A DNA stretch of 64,000 nucleotides from Colius striatus. Taxonomy: Eukaryota > Chordata > Aves > Coliiformes > Coliidae. The stretch lies in assembly GCF_028858725.1 (NCBI RefSeq), contig NC_084767.1:4081501-4145500 (forward strand). Direction: 5' to 3'. The notes beneath the pieces were generated by a model that saw nothing but the letters and a program-made list of their open reading frames with translations, was not told the DNA's origin and did not search any database. Shown here piece after piece: positions 1-11,692 of this stretch (the first letter of the stretch is position 1; each line of letters begins with the position of its first letter). The translations under genes were made by a program, and so were the position numbers.

Positions 1-2100
1 TACACTTTGTGAGACAGAGGCTTTAGGGAAAAAACAACAAGGCTGAAACATAACCAAAAGCCCGATGGGGAATGTACACAACAGAGAGCCGTGTCCTGAG
101 TGCTGAGCGCCTGACTTTGCAGCTCACAGAATCCCCCTTTCACCTCATTTTTCCTCATGTGTGATACAAGTAAAAAGTAGCTCAAAGTCACTGCAGCCAC
201 ACAACAGGCTTTGTCAAAACACAGATTTACTCCAGGGCTGATGGAGCTTCTCATTGAAAAGTACCTAGAGCCACAATCATTTCCTCACATCAAAATGCAG
301 AGTAGAAATCTGTATTGCAGGACATTTTGTGCTACTGGAACTTTAATCCAGCTAACACTGACCAGTCACTCAGAATAAATGTGATGGCAATGAGAACAGG
401 AGAGAGAGTCAACCAAGCAATTGCATCTACTCTATTTCCATTTGCACTCCACTACAGAGCTACACCAGCAGTGATGAGGCCCTTGCCTCCTCCTGCACAC
501 CACCTGAAGTGTCAGCACTAATGCAGACAAGGATTAAGCTCACAAAAGCACATCCTCAATGAATTTTTAAGTTCCCAAGACAGGAGATATGTGGTCATTT
601 CCCGTTCTGTTGTTGCCACAACTTCCATCACCTTAAGTGCAAAGCACTCCCTGAATGTGAACTGCCAGATCAGGTTCATATTTTGTAAGTATGATTGTTA
701 TTTTGTGAACTTTGGCATCCATAAGAGTAAAGCTAGAGAGGCTGGGATATGACACAAGCATTTTGAGCTTGATTGGGTTTTGTTCATTTTTTTTCAAGTA
801 GGGAAGGAGAAAGAAAAGGATAGTTTAGGCTTGTGGTTAAACACTTTTTTTTCTCTAGAGACATTTTTTTGCCTTTGCTTTGTTTATTCCTCTTTGTAAC
901 TAAGTAAAGTCACATTTTTAAACATAGGACAACCCCCCTTTCCTTTTTAAATACTAATAATCTAAGAGTCACCCTAAACAAGGCTCAGGTTGCTCTGACT
1001 CCTTGGAGCCAAATGCATCCTTCAGAATGTTTTCTTGTGGCCTAAGAAAGTATTTACTTTTGCAGTCTTTCCACTTGGATGTACCTTTGTTCCTTTTCCA
1101 GGAGCAATTCAGTTTCACAATTTCTTGCTTCTAAATCACAATGTGTAAGAGAGTCCCTAGTTTGGGCCCCAGTTCTGTTACGATGCTTCAGGCACATGGG
1201 TGATCCTTGTAATTCAGGTATTTAAATTTTGACCAGCACTTTGCAATCTTACTGAACCAGTGCTTGCTTACATAACTCCCTATTTCTCTATTGGGGGTTT
1301 ACTGTCTTCTCACTTTTCCTGAAAGGGGATGAATACAGCTCTGATTCACATATAATAAAGAGCAAGTTTTTACCAAAGCTTGTTTTGACAGCATGAGTGG
1401 TGAAGATCAGGGTCCTGGCTGAATGTATGGATGTACCCCTCCTCTCCAGAATGGACTCTGCCAAAAGGGAGGGCTGGAAGCCATGGGGCAACTAATCTTG
1501 AACTATACATATGGGAGTAGTGGGAGAAACAATTTCTGCTGGACACAGCAAAGGGAAAAACCCTCAGAAAATACTCCTTAGAGGATAAATGTTTCCACCT
1601 CCCCAGGCTGGCTGAGTCTAAAATGTGTTTCCAAACCTGAGGAGCCACAGTGAGGATCCTGGAGGTTTCAGTCCCCCTGCACAAACAGTGTCAAATCTCT
1701 GTCAGCTGGAGCTGGAGGTCGGGAGTGCACAGCCCAAGCAGAGTGCCCTGGGCACAGAGGGGCTGTGCTGGAGCAGACAGAGGGTTGGAGCAGAGAAAGC
1801 GTGTGGGAAGAAGCAATGCAGAGCCTGACAGCTCAGAGCTGACCAGATGTTTTCATCATTATGGAAAAAATCTGTTGGTGCCTCTTTGCCCAGAGAAACA
1901 CTGGAGAAGGAAGTATCCTCTTGAGCTCCAGTTAGGGTTGGACTGTGATGGGCCGGGGTCAAGAAGTAACAGAAACGGGAGGAAGGGATCTTTTCTGACT
2001 CTGGTTCTAATGTTTAATGTGGAAGTGCCCCAAAAGGCTGTGCTACCTCCCCAGGGATGGAGATCACTGCCTCAAAGAGCCAGAGAGACGGGACCTGAAA
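1..2100. other. Intergenic DNA, no gene recognised
   Basis: This is ordinary AT-balanced sequence with several T-runs (about 786-870). Only short open frames without family resemblance are present. No splice-consistent exon, RNA gene or clear transposon was recognised. By synteny it lies on the STC2-facing side of NKX2-5. Confidence 0.5.
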
Positions 2101-5100
2101 GATGGGCTCAAGTGATGTTGCTCCCACTCCCCCCCCGCCCCCAATCTCAGTCCTCCCTCATCCCTCCCGCTGCAGCAGGTGCTGTCCTGCTCATAGGCAG
2201 CCCTGGGAACGTGTCCCTCTGGGCTTCACAGCTTTGGAGACAGGCACTCCTGGGGCTGCAAGGAGACTGAGCACAGCACTAACACAACCAGGGGCTGGAG
2301 ATCCCTGCCTTGGCTTACAAAACAAGCAGTGAAGGAATACAACTGCCCTTGTGCTCTCCTGCCCACCCCAGGCCCCTGCTTTTGTGATGGCACTAACACC
2401 AGGAGACACCCAAGAGCAAAACCCAGACTCAGGGCTGGGGTTTTCAGCTGCACGGGGTGGCAGGTTCCAGGTTTTCCTTTCTCTCCTCCCATCCCTGGCT
2501 CCCGTGCTCCCCTCAGCCCGAGGGTCCCCCATGGTCAGCCCCTGCCCTGGGGCTCCCCCCCACGCAGCTCCTCGACAGTCATTTCCCCCTTCCCCTGTCC
2601 CCCATGGGATCCTGCACCCAGGCACGAAAGGTACAATGCAATTAAAACACAGAAGGAAGCTCCGAGGACGCCCGGCAGAACAGAGTGTAAAACCGTCAGA
2701 AAACGGCACCAGCCAAACCCAAATCCCTCCGGTTTCTATACGAAATCAATCCCGTCCGCGAAGTAAAGGGTCGATTAACGTTTTTCAGACGGATTTGTTG
2801 TTGTTGTTGCTGTTTAATTGCCAAACAGCACAAGCGAGCGGCGTCTGGGCTGGGGAGCGGGGGGTAACCGGCGCAAGGCTGGGGGGAATGAGGGGCGCAG
2901 ACCCCGGCACCGCGGGACACTCTCACGCCGAGCCTCCCTCTTCCTTCTACAGCATCGCTGCGGCTCCAAGGGAAAAACAAACCAAACCAAAACCAGGCTG
3001 CCCAACAGTGCTTTTCTCTCTACCGTTGAAAAAAAATGAGGCGGTATTTAATTCGGGAATTGGGGGGAAAAAAGATGCAGATTTGGTTTATTTATGCCAC
3101 CTTCCTTTGAAATTTAAAGACCCTTGTGAAGATATCGGAAACTTGGGATTTTTAGACAGAAAAAACAAGTTCAAAAAGTGAAAATCTAGAAGAACTTGAA
3201 GAAGATTTTCGTTTCTTCCCACCTTTTTTCTCCTTGATACACGCTTGAAATGCGTCGCATTTTTGTTCGGTGAATGGTGTGTTCACCAGGCCGACGAAAA
3301 CACTTTTCTGCGCGTACATTTCACAGCTTCTTTCTCTTATCTATTTTATTTTTGCTCCGATTTTTTCCCCCAACCGTTTTTCTCGGTGCAAAACAAGCCG
3401 AGGGAGCACTCGGAGTTTTATTTTTAAGGGGAAGACGGAGAAACGGGACCTTTCAGAGGAACCGGCCCATTGCCAAACCGACACAAAAAGCAATTTGCCC
3501 GTTTCTGCGGGGATGGTGGGGGAAAGAATAACCCACAAACAAACAAAACTCCACCCAAACTCGAGTGAAAGGCCTGATCCTGGTGCCGGGGATGCAGGGC
3601 TTGAGCCCCACGGGGGCTGGCAGCGTCCCGCCGGCCCCGCTGGAGCCCGTTTGCAGAATCCCAGGGTGGGGAAAGAGGAACTGTCTCCGCCAAACTCGGG
3701 GCAAAAATGAGAGCGGGTCGCAGCTTCCCGGGCTAGCAGGAGGGGTGGGGGATTTTTTTTGGTTGTGTTGAGTTTGTGGGGGTTTCTTTTCTTGTTTGGG
3801 GTTGGGGAGGAAGGGGTGGCTTTTTTGTTATTTATTATTACCTAGAAGGCAGCCGGCACTCCCCCCCGGAGCAGCAGCCGCCCCGGGGGCTGGGGGCATT
3901 TTGCAGGACAGGGATGAGGCCCGGCCCGGCTGTCCCTCGCTCCCCCGGGGCAGCCCAGCTCCACTGCGGCAAGTGCGGGAAGGGGAACGGGGCCGTGCCG
4001 GGAAGCCGCCTTCCCGGTGCGTGGGGCAAGGAGGAAAGGCAGAGTCACTCACCCTGCAAAGGCCCCGAAGGGGCAGCTTGGCTGGGACAGGGACCTCCCT
4101 TCCCTGTCTGGCCCTTGGAGCAGCCGATTTCATGCCTCTCTGGTTGTGGGTCACAGGCTGGGCCCTCGCCGGAGCAGAGGTGGGGGTCAGGGCTCTGTAA
4201 CTCTACTCGCCCGGGTCCATCCTCTCACCCGTCTCTGTAGAGCTGGGTTTTGATGCAAGGAGTCCCGGGGGAGCCCGCAGCTCTGGGGCGAGACCTGCGG
4301 CAGCCCGGCGGAGCTAGGAGCCGGCATCCCGGGCAGGGCGGGGGCTGGGAGCGCTGCCGGGCTCTCATCTCCGGGAGGGGCGAGGGGGAGATCACTTTTA
4401 AGACAAATAAAGTCCAAACGCTGACCCATGTCAAATATGTCCCCGTCCGCCTCCCTCCCCGCCCCGACCTGCGCCTCCAGGCTGCGCTCCCCTTCCCGGG
4501 CAGACCCGGCTCCCGGGGGAGGTCGGAGCGGGGCCCCGCTGCCCCGGCCGTGCCCGCTGCCCCGACCCTGCCCGGGGAACCCCCCCTGGGCTGCCGGGGA
4601 GCGCAAAGCGCGCATGATGATATCTTAAGGCGGATCGGATTTGCACGGCCGGCGGGAAACATCCGAGAAGCCGGACCTTTATCTCTTCTGGAAAACATCG
4701 TGAGGACAGACCGGCTGAGAACGCCCCGGGATCCTCACGGTGGTTTCGAGCTTCTCAGCCAAGCTCTGCTCCAGCTCCCACCGGCGCCGGTGGGAACCTT
4801 CCCGAGGGAGAGGGCAGGGCAACCCCGCCGCATTTAGAGCTTTGTCCTTCGAAACTGCCCACACCTCACAGTGCCTGGAAGGTATTTCGTTTTTAAAACA
4901 GTTTTCTTGACCGTCACTAGGCACCGGTGCGTCCTGGCTGCTGGACGCGTGTGTCAAACCGTTGTTGCATTTACTAAACGGGAAAGTCTCTTCGATCATT
5001 TAAGCTCCCCGTCCCTAAAATAGCCGTATTGCTCCTGCCTTCCCCTTGGAAATGTAACGAACAAGCTCTTTTGTAATTAACTGCCCTCGTTGAAAGAGAT

Positions 5101-6534
5101 TTAACTCGAACACAGGAAAGCGGCGGGTGCTGGAAGCAGCGTTAATACCGGGAGCCACCGTTAGTAACGGGATCGCTGCAGCAACGCCCCGGTGCCGGGA
5201 GAGAGGCAGCAGGAAGGACCACGAAATCCCAGGTCGCTCTCTCCTCACCAGTGAAACCGGCAAAGTTACAGGCAGGAAAAGTTATAGGCAGAGAAAAGTT
5301 AAAGCTTTTGATTCATCTGACTAGTTCCCAGCTTTCACTTCATCCGTGGGGGGAAAAAACCTCACCTCCAGTGCCCGGGGTGCAAGACTTTAACTGTGAG
5401 ATTCCAGGCACGGAGCCCGGGAGAGGAGGGGAAAATCCCCGGTGGTGTTCGCTACCCCAGTCCCCCAGCCCAGGTCACCCTGTCAGAGTCACCGATGGAA
5501 GTGGAAAGCGGGGAGCCAGACACATTGGGGGCTGGAGGTCCTGAAACCGAGATACTACGGAGCAGTTAATTCCGGGCTTTGCAAAAATTGGCCTGAAATC
5601 AAAGGAAAACGCTTCGCTGCGTTCGCGTGCTGTTCACGGACACCGGCTTGCCCGGCGGCATCGGCGCTCTGCAGACGGTGTGTAGGGAGGGAGAGGGCCC
5701 GGCATCCTCCAGAGGGCACGGCAGGATGAGATGGGACCCTACGGCGGCGAGCAGCAGCCCCGGAGCCCGAGCAGAGGCGGCGGGGATGGCGGTGGGACAG
5801 CCGCCTCGCACCCGCCCCGCTGCCCGATCGCGGGGCCGTCCCGGAGAAGCGTGTCCCGTGTCCCCCCTGCTCACGGCGCAGCAGTCGCGACCCCCGGGGC
5901 AGAGGCGAGGCCCCTCGCCAAAGCCGCCGTCACGTCAAGGTCTAAACAATCATTTTCTTGCGCAAATGCCGGGGCCGTGGAGCAGAGCGGAGCCGCCCTC
6001 CCCTCCAGCAGCCCGGGCGCTGGGAGCGGAGCGGGGCAGACGGGGAAGGCGAGCTTCGGTAGAGCTCTGCCGGGGACGAAAGAAAAGAATGGGGGGAAAA
6101 GGAGGGAAAAAACCCCAAACAGGGGGCAAGAAAAAGGAGAACATTTTAGACGCGACAGAGCGGAGGGCCTGGACAGCTCCAAATCCATTTTCCTCCGCAG
6201 AAATTCGGAGGGCTGAAAGCAAACCCTTCCCCGGGCCCTGCCGCTCCCCGCAGCCGGGCAGCGCGGCTCACCCGCCACCTCTAGGTCCCCTCCGGGACCC
6301 GCCGTGGGCCCTCGCAGCTATAACCGCGCCAGAAGTGTTTATTCGACCAGGGCTCGCCGTTTTGTAGCATCCCTTTTCATTCGTTTGAGAGAAATATCTG
6401 GCCAAGAGGCCTCGAGAGCCCCCGGGGACCCGCAGAGGTGCCGAGGTCCCAGCGGCTCCCGCCGCCCGCGATAGGAACCGGGCGATTGGCACAAGTTCTC
6501 GCAAGCAAACCCTAATAGGCTATTTCTGGACTAC

Positions 6535-6640
6535 AGGCTCTTAACAAATCTATAGCACCTGAAGTGTTAGCACTCAATTAGTGACAAGGTTTCAAACTCC
6601 GGCGTTTACTGGCGAGGTATAAACAGACTCCTCGGGAGAT
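6535..6640. promoter_or_regulatory. Candidate enhancer with NKX- and homeodomain-type motifs
   Basis: This is an AT-rich island inside CpG-rich DNA. It holds CTGAAGTG, which resembles the NKX2-5 site TNAAGTG, followed by a CAATTAGTG homeodomain-like core and a GGTATAAACAG segment that is both TATA- and forkhead-like. The location about 3.4 kb upstream of the NKX2-5 start codon would suit an autoregulated element. Only motifs support the call. Confidence 0.25.
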
Positions 6641-7714
6641 AGCCGGGAATTAGAGCGAGAGGGGGCCCTGGACATCTTAACCGACTGGGATTAAGAGGAA
6701 AACTTTTTTAAAAGGCCCCATTTCTCTCTCTCTAACTAGTCCGAGGTGTCGAAAGCTCAGGGAGAGCGAGGACGTGGTCTCCGCAGCTAATTGCGGGGTA
6801 GGGTTTTTTGTTTGTTTGTTTTCAGCAAGAAAATTGGGGTTTGATTTTCATGTGGGTTTTTTTTTCCTTAAACGAATTGCATTTAGCTATCCAGGAGAGA
6901 AGAAACGAGTGGGTGTGGAGGGGCCTGCAAGGTGCTTTTCTGGGCTTGGGGGCCAGACCCTGTCCGGAGGGGGCGGCGAGAGCAGTCTGCAACCAGCGCC
7001 CCCGCCTCCCCTGCTTTGCTCACCCCATCTCTCCCACGGCCACTCTCGGAGCCTGGATGAGCTGGAGAAGCTGCCTCATTGAGCTTCTCCGGGGCCCTGT
7101 CTCCGTTTACTCCTTTTTCAGTGCTATTTAAACGCCATTCTAATTTCGACAGCGGTCAGAAGCAACCCCAGGGAAGGCAAAAGCTGTGCGCAGGAGCGAG
7201 GTGCGGGTGGTGCCTCCTCTCCCGGGGCATCACCCCGGGCTGGGCAGGACGAACGAGCCGTGTCTAGCAGGGTCCGGAGCTGGATGAATCGGTCGTCTTT
7301 GTGCCCCTCTGCTCGGCTGCCCCGAGCCGAGCCGCAGCTTGTAGTCGGAGCCTGATTTCAGTGGGCTGCTGGCGAGTGCCGGGACGGAGAGAATGGGGGT
7401 GGGGGGAAATGGGTGCTGAGCCCCGACCCGGAAAGTCTGTGAGCTGCTGTATGTCAGTAACTTACTCATCAATCAGCCGGACACAGAGCAGACCTGGCCT
7501 CTCTTTGCGGAGTGTTTGCTTTTTCACCAATTATTGCGGCCCTGCAGCTCTTTTTGTTGATACAGTAGTTCTAAAAAGTGCTAATGTTCATTTATCAGGG
7601 GGCCGAGCCCGGGACTCCCACTAGTTGTGATTCTTCCAAAAATATAAACACCAAGAGAAGGGCTAAGGCTAAACCCCCATTTGTTTCTAAACTGCAGTAT
7701 TAAAAGTGATGCAT

Positions 7715-7830
7715 TGTTGAAGATAAAGCGGAGATAACGCTGTCTGTCTCCAATGAATGTCTCCCCGACGCATTAATGACATTCCAAATGATAGCTCCGG
7801 CTTATCGTTCAATTAATCACTTCCACCCTC
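7715..7830. promoter_or_regulatory. Candidate NKX2-5 cardiac enhancer: GATA and SMAD-type cluster
   Basis: Four GATA sites lie within 86 bp: AGATAA at 7,721 and 7,732, TGATAG at 7,789 and TTATC at 7,802. Between the second and third are three GTCT SMAD half-sites (7,742, 7,746 and 7,759) and a GACATTCC that fits the loose YY1 core. A homeodomain-type AATTAATC follows at 7,811. The block is AT-rich within a GC-rich flank, about 2.2 kb upstream of the start codon. A chick Nkx2.5 enhancer driven by GATA4/5/6 and modulated by SMAD and YY1 is known. I infer this could be its equivalent but do not remember its exact sequence or distance. Confidence 0.4.
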
Positions 7831-9589
7831 TGCAGCCGGGCCCACATCGATCGAGAGCCGCCGTGTGACTGGGGGTCTGGAGTGAGCCCGTCAATCCTCA
7901 GTCCATGGCAGTCTGTCCTCCCACCGGACGCATGGCCGGGACGTGCTCGGGATACCCCCGGGTCCGTGCCGCCTTCCCCCCATCCCGATTCTCCAGGAGG
8001 AGATGGACTCCGGGGCAGGTGCTGCCCTGCGAGCTCTGGGCCCGACCTGGGCAGGGTATTTTGGGCCCGGGGTGGAGGGAATGAGTGGTTGGACCCCGTT
8101 TGTCCCATCCCGAGGGAGGTGGATGTCACCAAGGCGGGTGAACCTACGGCAGTGGATCTGGGCTGGGGGGCGGGGAATTAGGATCACCGAGTTATTTTAG
8201 CATTTATCTAACCTGTCCCTGTTAGCTCGTAATTTAAAAGCGGCAACGAAGTTAGGAAGATTGCAGAGCGGTGCAAAAAGTCACGGGGTGCCGCCGGCAC
8301 CCGGCAAAGTCCCGCCGCAGACCCCTCTCCCGCGCCGGGCTGCCTCTGCCCTCCCCGGGCACTTCAGCCGTCGCGGCTGCCCCTCTGAGAGCCTGCCCGG
8401 GCAGGCGCAGCCGCTCGGCCACCCTCCTCCCCTCACTAAACAGCAATAATTCAAGCCTCCCCGTACACACTAATCGCTCCGACTGTCACCGCAAGATCCG
8501 GATCTGGTTCGACGGCAAAGCGCTCCCGAGACACCCAGCAGACGGCCGCAGCGAAAGGCTGCCAGCGCCGGGCAGCCGTCCGCTCAGAGCGGGGCCAAAG
8601 TCACCGCACCGCCCGCAAAAACATCCTTCACTGAATTCCCCTGAACACAGCCCGAGGGTGCCGAGGCACACAATCGCAAGGAGGGGCAGAGCGGGGGTTG
8701 GGGGGGAGGCAGGAGCTCGCGTCCTCACCTGCCTCGGAGTTCCTCCTTTGCGGGAGCAGGATTTGCAAAGCGCTCCTGGGCGACCTCGTGGTGTCTCCGG
8801 GCAAGGGCCCGGCCGAGAGATCCCACAAACTCACCACACAGCCGCGGGGCTGCTCCGCTGGGCTGCCCGGGGCTCGGAGGCTGCGAGCGCATCCCGGTGC
8901 CTCTCGGAGCCGCCGCTCCGCACCGCAGTCCACAGAGGAGGTTGTTAAAATCATGCTCTTTTCTTTGCACCCCACTCCCACCGAAGCCAGAAAGCGCCGT
9001 AACGCCCCTCCCGACCCCGCGGCTTTGCCTCGAAGGTTTGTTTTAAGGACTGTGACCGCGTTAAATTCATGCGCTGCCCCGCGAAGCCAGGGCCCGCAGC
9101 CGTCCCTGCTCCCCGGGCTGCGGGGACCCGCAAACCAGCGGCCGGTGGCTTTTAATTGCTTCTCCCTCGCCCCTAGGACCTCTGTAGATTTCGCAACGCC
9201 CTCAGCTTGCGGGTTTTTGTTGTTTTAGGGGTTCTTTTTTTTTTTTTGCAGGCAGTGATTGGGTTGTTGTTGTTGTTTGAAAGCTTTACAAACAGGCGGG
9301 GGGAAAATCCAACCGGCATTTTCCCCTCTCCAAAAGCCAGGCAGGGGCTGTTTGGGGACTCTCTCCCCTATCAACTGGGTTTTGCAGTGTTTCAGGATAC
9401 GTATCTAAATTTTAAGCGCGGATTTCCCCTTGAACGTGCTTCACACAACCATCAACTCCCGTTTTCCAGTTCCTGCCATCGGATATTGCAGGATCTCAAA
9501 AAAACGAAACCTCCGTTCCCTCGGAGGGAGGGAGGGAACAACAACAAAAAAAAGAAATCAGCACATATCTAGCTGATGGTTTCCTCCTG

Positions 9590-10034
9590 GCCTGTTTATT
9601 TAATGTGACTGTATGATAGATGGCATCAGATAGTGGCTTTGTACACATTAGGCCATTCTGGATTTTTTTTTCTTGTAATGGATCAACAAACTGAGCGGGG
9701 AAAAGCTGGATAAATACAGTGCCGCCCCTTTAAATGAGCGGGGATGTTTTTGAGATGTATTACTATATTAGGTGACATGGAACTTTGCATCTCTCATACC
9801 ATCACCGCAATGTTGGCCAATAGAAAGCTAAAGTCACCCAAAAACTGCCTAGTCCCTCCTTCCCTTCCCTTATGGTCTGGCCCTACCTGCCTTCAGTGCA
9901 CAAGCCAAGGCTACCCGCGGGGATGCTATGTGCCCCCTCCGTGAGACCACGCTTCACCACTGCTCCAGGTTGGCTGCTCCCCACCTACTCTTCCATGACC
10001 CCGAGCTCCGGCTGCTGCTCCGCTCCCCTCCGCA
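9590..10034 (+). promoter_or_regulatory. NKX2-5: NKX2-5 proximal promoter and 5' UTR region
   Basis: This is the region directly upstream of the start codon. It contains two GATAG-type sites (about 9,615-9,632), a GGATAAATAC TATA-like element near 9,709, a CTATATTAGG near-match to the SRF CArG box at 9,763-9,772 (one mismatch), and a CCAAT box at 9,817-9,821. The sequence turns C-rich after about 9,850, resembling a 5' UTR. The transcription start site cannot be fixed from sequence, and NKX2-5 in other species uses more than one upstream start. Confidence 0.4.
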
Positions 10035-11692
10035 ATGTTTCCTAGCCCTGTGACAACGACACCTTTCTCGGTCAAGGATATTTTGAACCTGGAACAGCAT
10101 CAGAGCGGCCTGGCCTCCATGGAGCTCTCCTCGCTGTCCTCCCCGTCCTGCATGCTGGCCACTTTCAAGCAGGAGACGTACAGCGCCGAGCCGCCGGCCC
10201 TGCCCGACCTGCGGGAAGAGCTTCCCGAGGCGCCCGCGCCCAAACCCGCCGCTGCCTTCCCCGGCTCCTACTACGTGAAAAGCTACATGGAAATGGACTC
10301 GGCCAAGGACGCCAAGACGGACAAGAAAGGTAAAGCCGGCGAGGAACGGTGGTGCTGGGCTGGCCGGTGGCTTCCCAGCTGAGAAAAACGGAGGGCAGGC
10401 GAAAAGCAGCCCGGGGAGGTTTGGGGTCCGCCGGGGCAAGAGGGGTCGGTGCGGTGCTGCAGGCGGGAGGCAGCGCGGCCGCTCCCAGCTCCATCCCGGC
10501 CTCGGGGCCCGCGGGAGGTCAAACGCTGGAAGCGAGAGCTTATTGATGCCCTCCCAGCCCCGCGGTGCAGAGGCGGGACGGACCCACCGGCCTCGGCACG
10601 GGAGACCCCCGGCTCCCCCGACCGGGACCGCGGCCGCGCTGGCTGCCCCGCGGGACTGGTAGAGCTGTAGGACGATACGTGGGGTCTCAGGCTAGGCTAG
10701 AAATTAGGCAACAAATGTGACTTGTTCATCCCGCTGAGTGTATCACCCATGGGGTGAGGGTGGGATTCAGCGCAATGCCTACACGCTATAAATCCAGGCT
10801 GTGGCACAGGCGGTTGCAGCTGAAAACACTGCACGGAGCTTCCTTGTTTTCAAACAAACAACAACGGAAAACTGCCGAAGAGGTACTTAAGGAGTGGAGC
10901 AGGGCCGGTCTCGCTGCCGCAGGAGCGAATCGCTGCGGCGGCCCGCGGGGTCAGGGCACAGCGAGGCCGGGGAAGGGGCGCAGGGGTCGCTCACGGTACA
11001 CGGGGTTTATTGAACTTTGCTCTATATTTTTGCACCTTTCCCCCCCCTTCCTCCTTTTTCCTCGGCCCGTTTATTTTGCTGCAGAACTGTGTTCCCTGCA
11101 CAAGAGCCTAGAGCAGGAGAAAAGAGACCTGGAAGATCCCGAGCGCCCCAGACAGAGGAAAAGGAGGAAACCTCGGGTCCTCTTTTCTCAAGCCCAAGTC
11201 TACGAACTGGAGAGAAGGTTCAAGCAGCAGAAATACCTCTCGGCTCCCGAGAGAGACCATCTAGCGAACGTCCTAAAGCTCACCTCCACCCAAGTGAAAA
11301 TTTGGTTCCAGAATCGAAGGTATAAATGCAAAAGGCAGAGACAGGATCAGACCCTCGAAATGGTGGGCATCCCTCCCCCCAGGCGGATAGCGGTGCCGGT
11401 GCTGGTTCGCGATGGGAAGCCCTGCCTGGGGGAGTCTTCTCCCTACAGTTCTCCGTACAATGTCAGCATCAACCCTTATAGCTACAACGCTTACCCCGCG
11501 TACACCAACTACAACAGCCCCGCCTGCAACGCCAATTACAACTGCAACTACCCCTCCGTGCAGCCCATGCAGCCCTCGACGGCCGGTAACAACTTCATGA
11601 ACTTCAGCGTGGGGGACTTGAATTCAGTGCAGGCGCCCATCCCGCAGGGCAGCGCGGGCATCTCCACGTTGCACGGGATCCGAGCCTGGTAG
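10035..11692 (+). CDS. NKX2-5: Homeobox protein NKX2-5 (cardiac NK2 homeodomain factor), two coding exons
   Basis: Exons are 10,035-10,329 and 11,085-11,692. The donor is GTAAAG and the acceptor CTGCAG, splitting one Glu codon. The spliced frame gives 300 aa, close to the roughly 294 aa I recall for chicken. The start ATG begins MFPSP. Residues about 9-21 hold the TN (Groucho-binding) motif [13 protein letters not shown]. The homeodomain spans about residues 125-184, with helix-3 core [12 protein letters not shown]; its Tyr at homeodomain position 54 (Y178) is diagnostic of the NK2 class. The NK2-specific domain follows at about 194-212 ([15 protein letters not shown]), then a Tyr/Asn-rich tail ending GIRAW. 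The family acts in the nucleus, binds TNAAGTG sites, and cooperates with GATA4, TBX5 and SRF in heart specification. No disruption is seen. The upstream in-frame extension of exon 2 is intron. Confidence 0.97.
10330..11084 (+). other. NKX2-5: NKX2-5 intron
   Basis: This is the single intron, 755 bp, starting GTAAAG and ending with a T/C-rich tract before GCTGCAG. It is GC-rich, consistent with the CpG island covering the gene. The open frame that runs through its 3' part into exon 2 is not coding. No RNA gene was recognised within it. Confidence 0.9.

Larger units (their letters stand above)
2100..9590. promoter_or_regulatory. Extended CpG/GC-rich 5' flank of NKX2-5
   Basis: The stretch is strongly GC- and CpG-rich over about 7 kb, interrupted by AT-rich islands near 3,000-3,450, 4,395-4,440, 6,500-6,640, 6,780-6,900 and 7,480-7,830. 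Many long open frames occur on both strands, but this is expected where stop codons are rare; none resembles a known protein and they overlap each other in all frames. Long CpG-rich flanks are typical of developmental transcription factor genes (Polycomb-regulated methylation valleys). The assignment to NKX2-5 rests on adjacency. An unannotated lncRNA cannot be excluded. Confidence 0.5.

Noticed and set aside
1650-3181. Overlapping 200-276-codon + strand frames in the GC-rich flank
   Set aside because: There is no resemblance to any family, no coherent splice pattern, and frames are open on both strands because of high GC content.
4187-6367. Long frames on both strands (up to 246 codons) upstream of NKX2-5
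   Set aside because: They show the same CpG-island effect: Pro/Arg/Gly/Ala-rich, mutually overlapping, with no domain.
10754-11692. 312-codon open frame that includes NKX2-5 exon 2 with a longer N-terminal part
   Set aside because: The upstream part is intron. The family sequence resumes at the AG|AACTGTG acceptor, and exon 1 with the TN domain joins there in phase.
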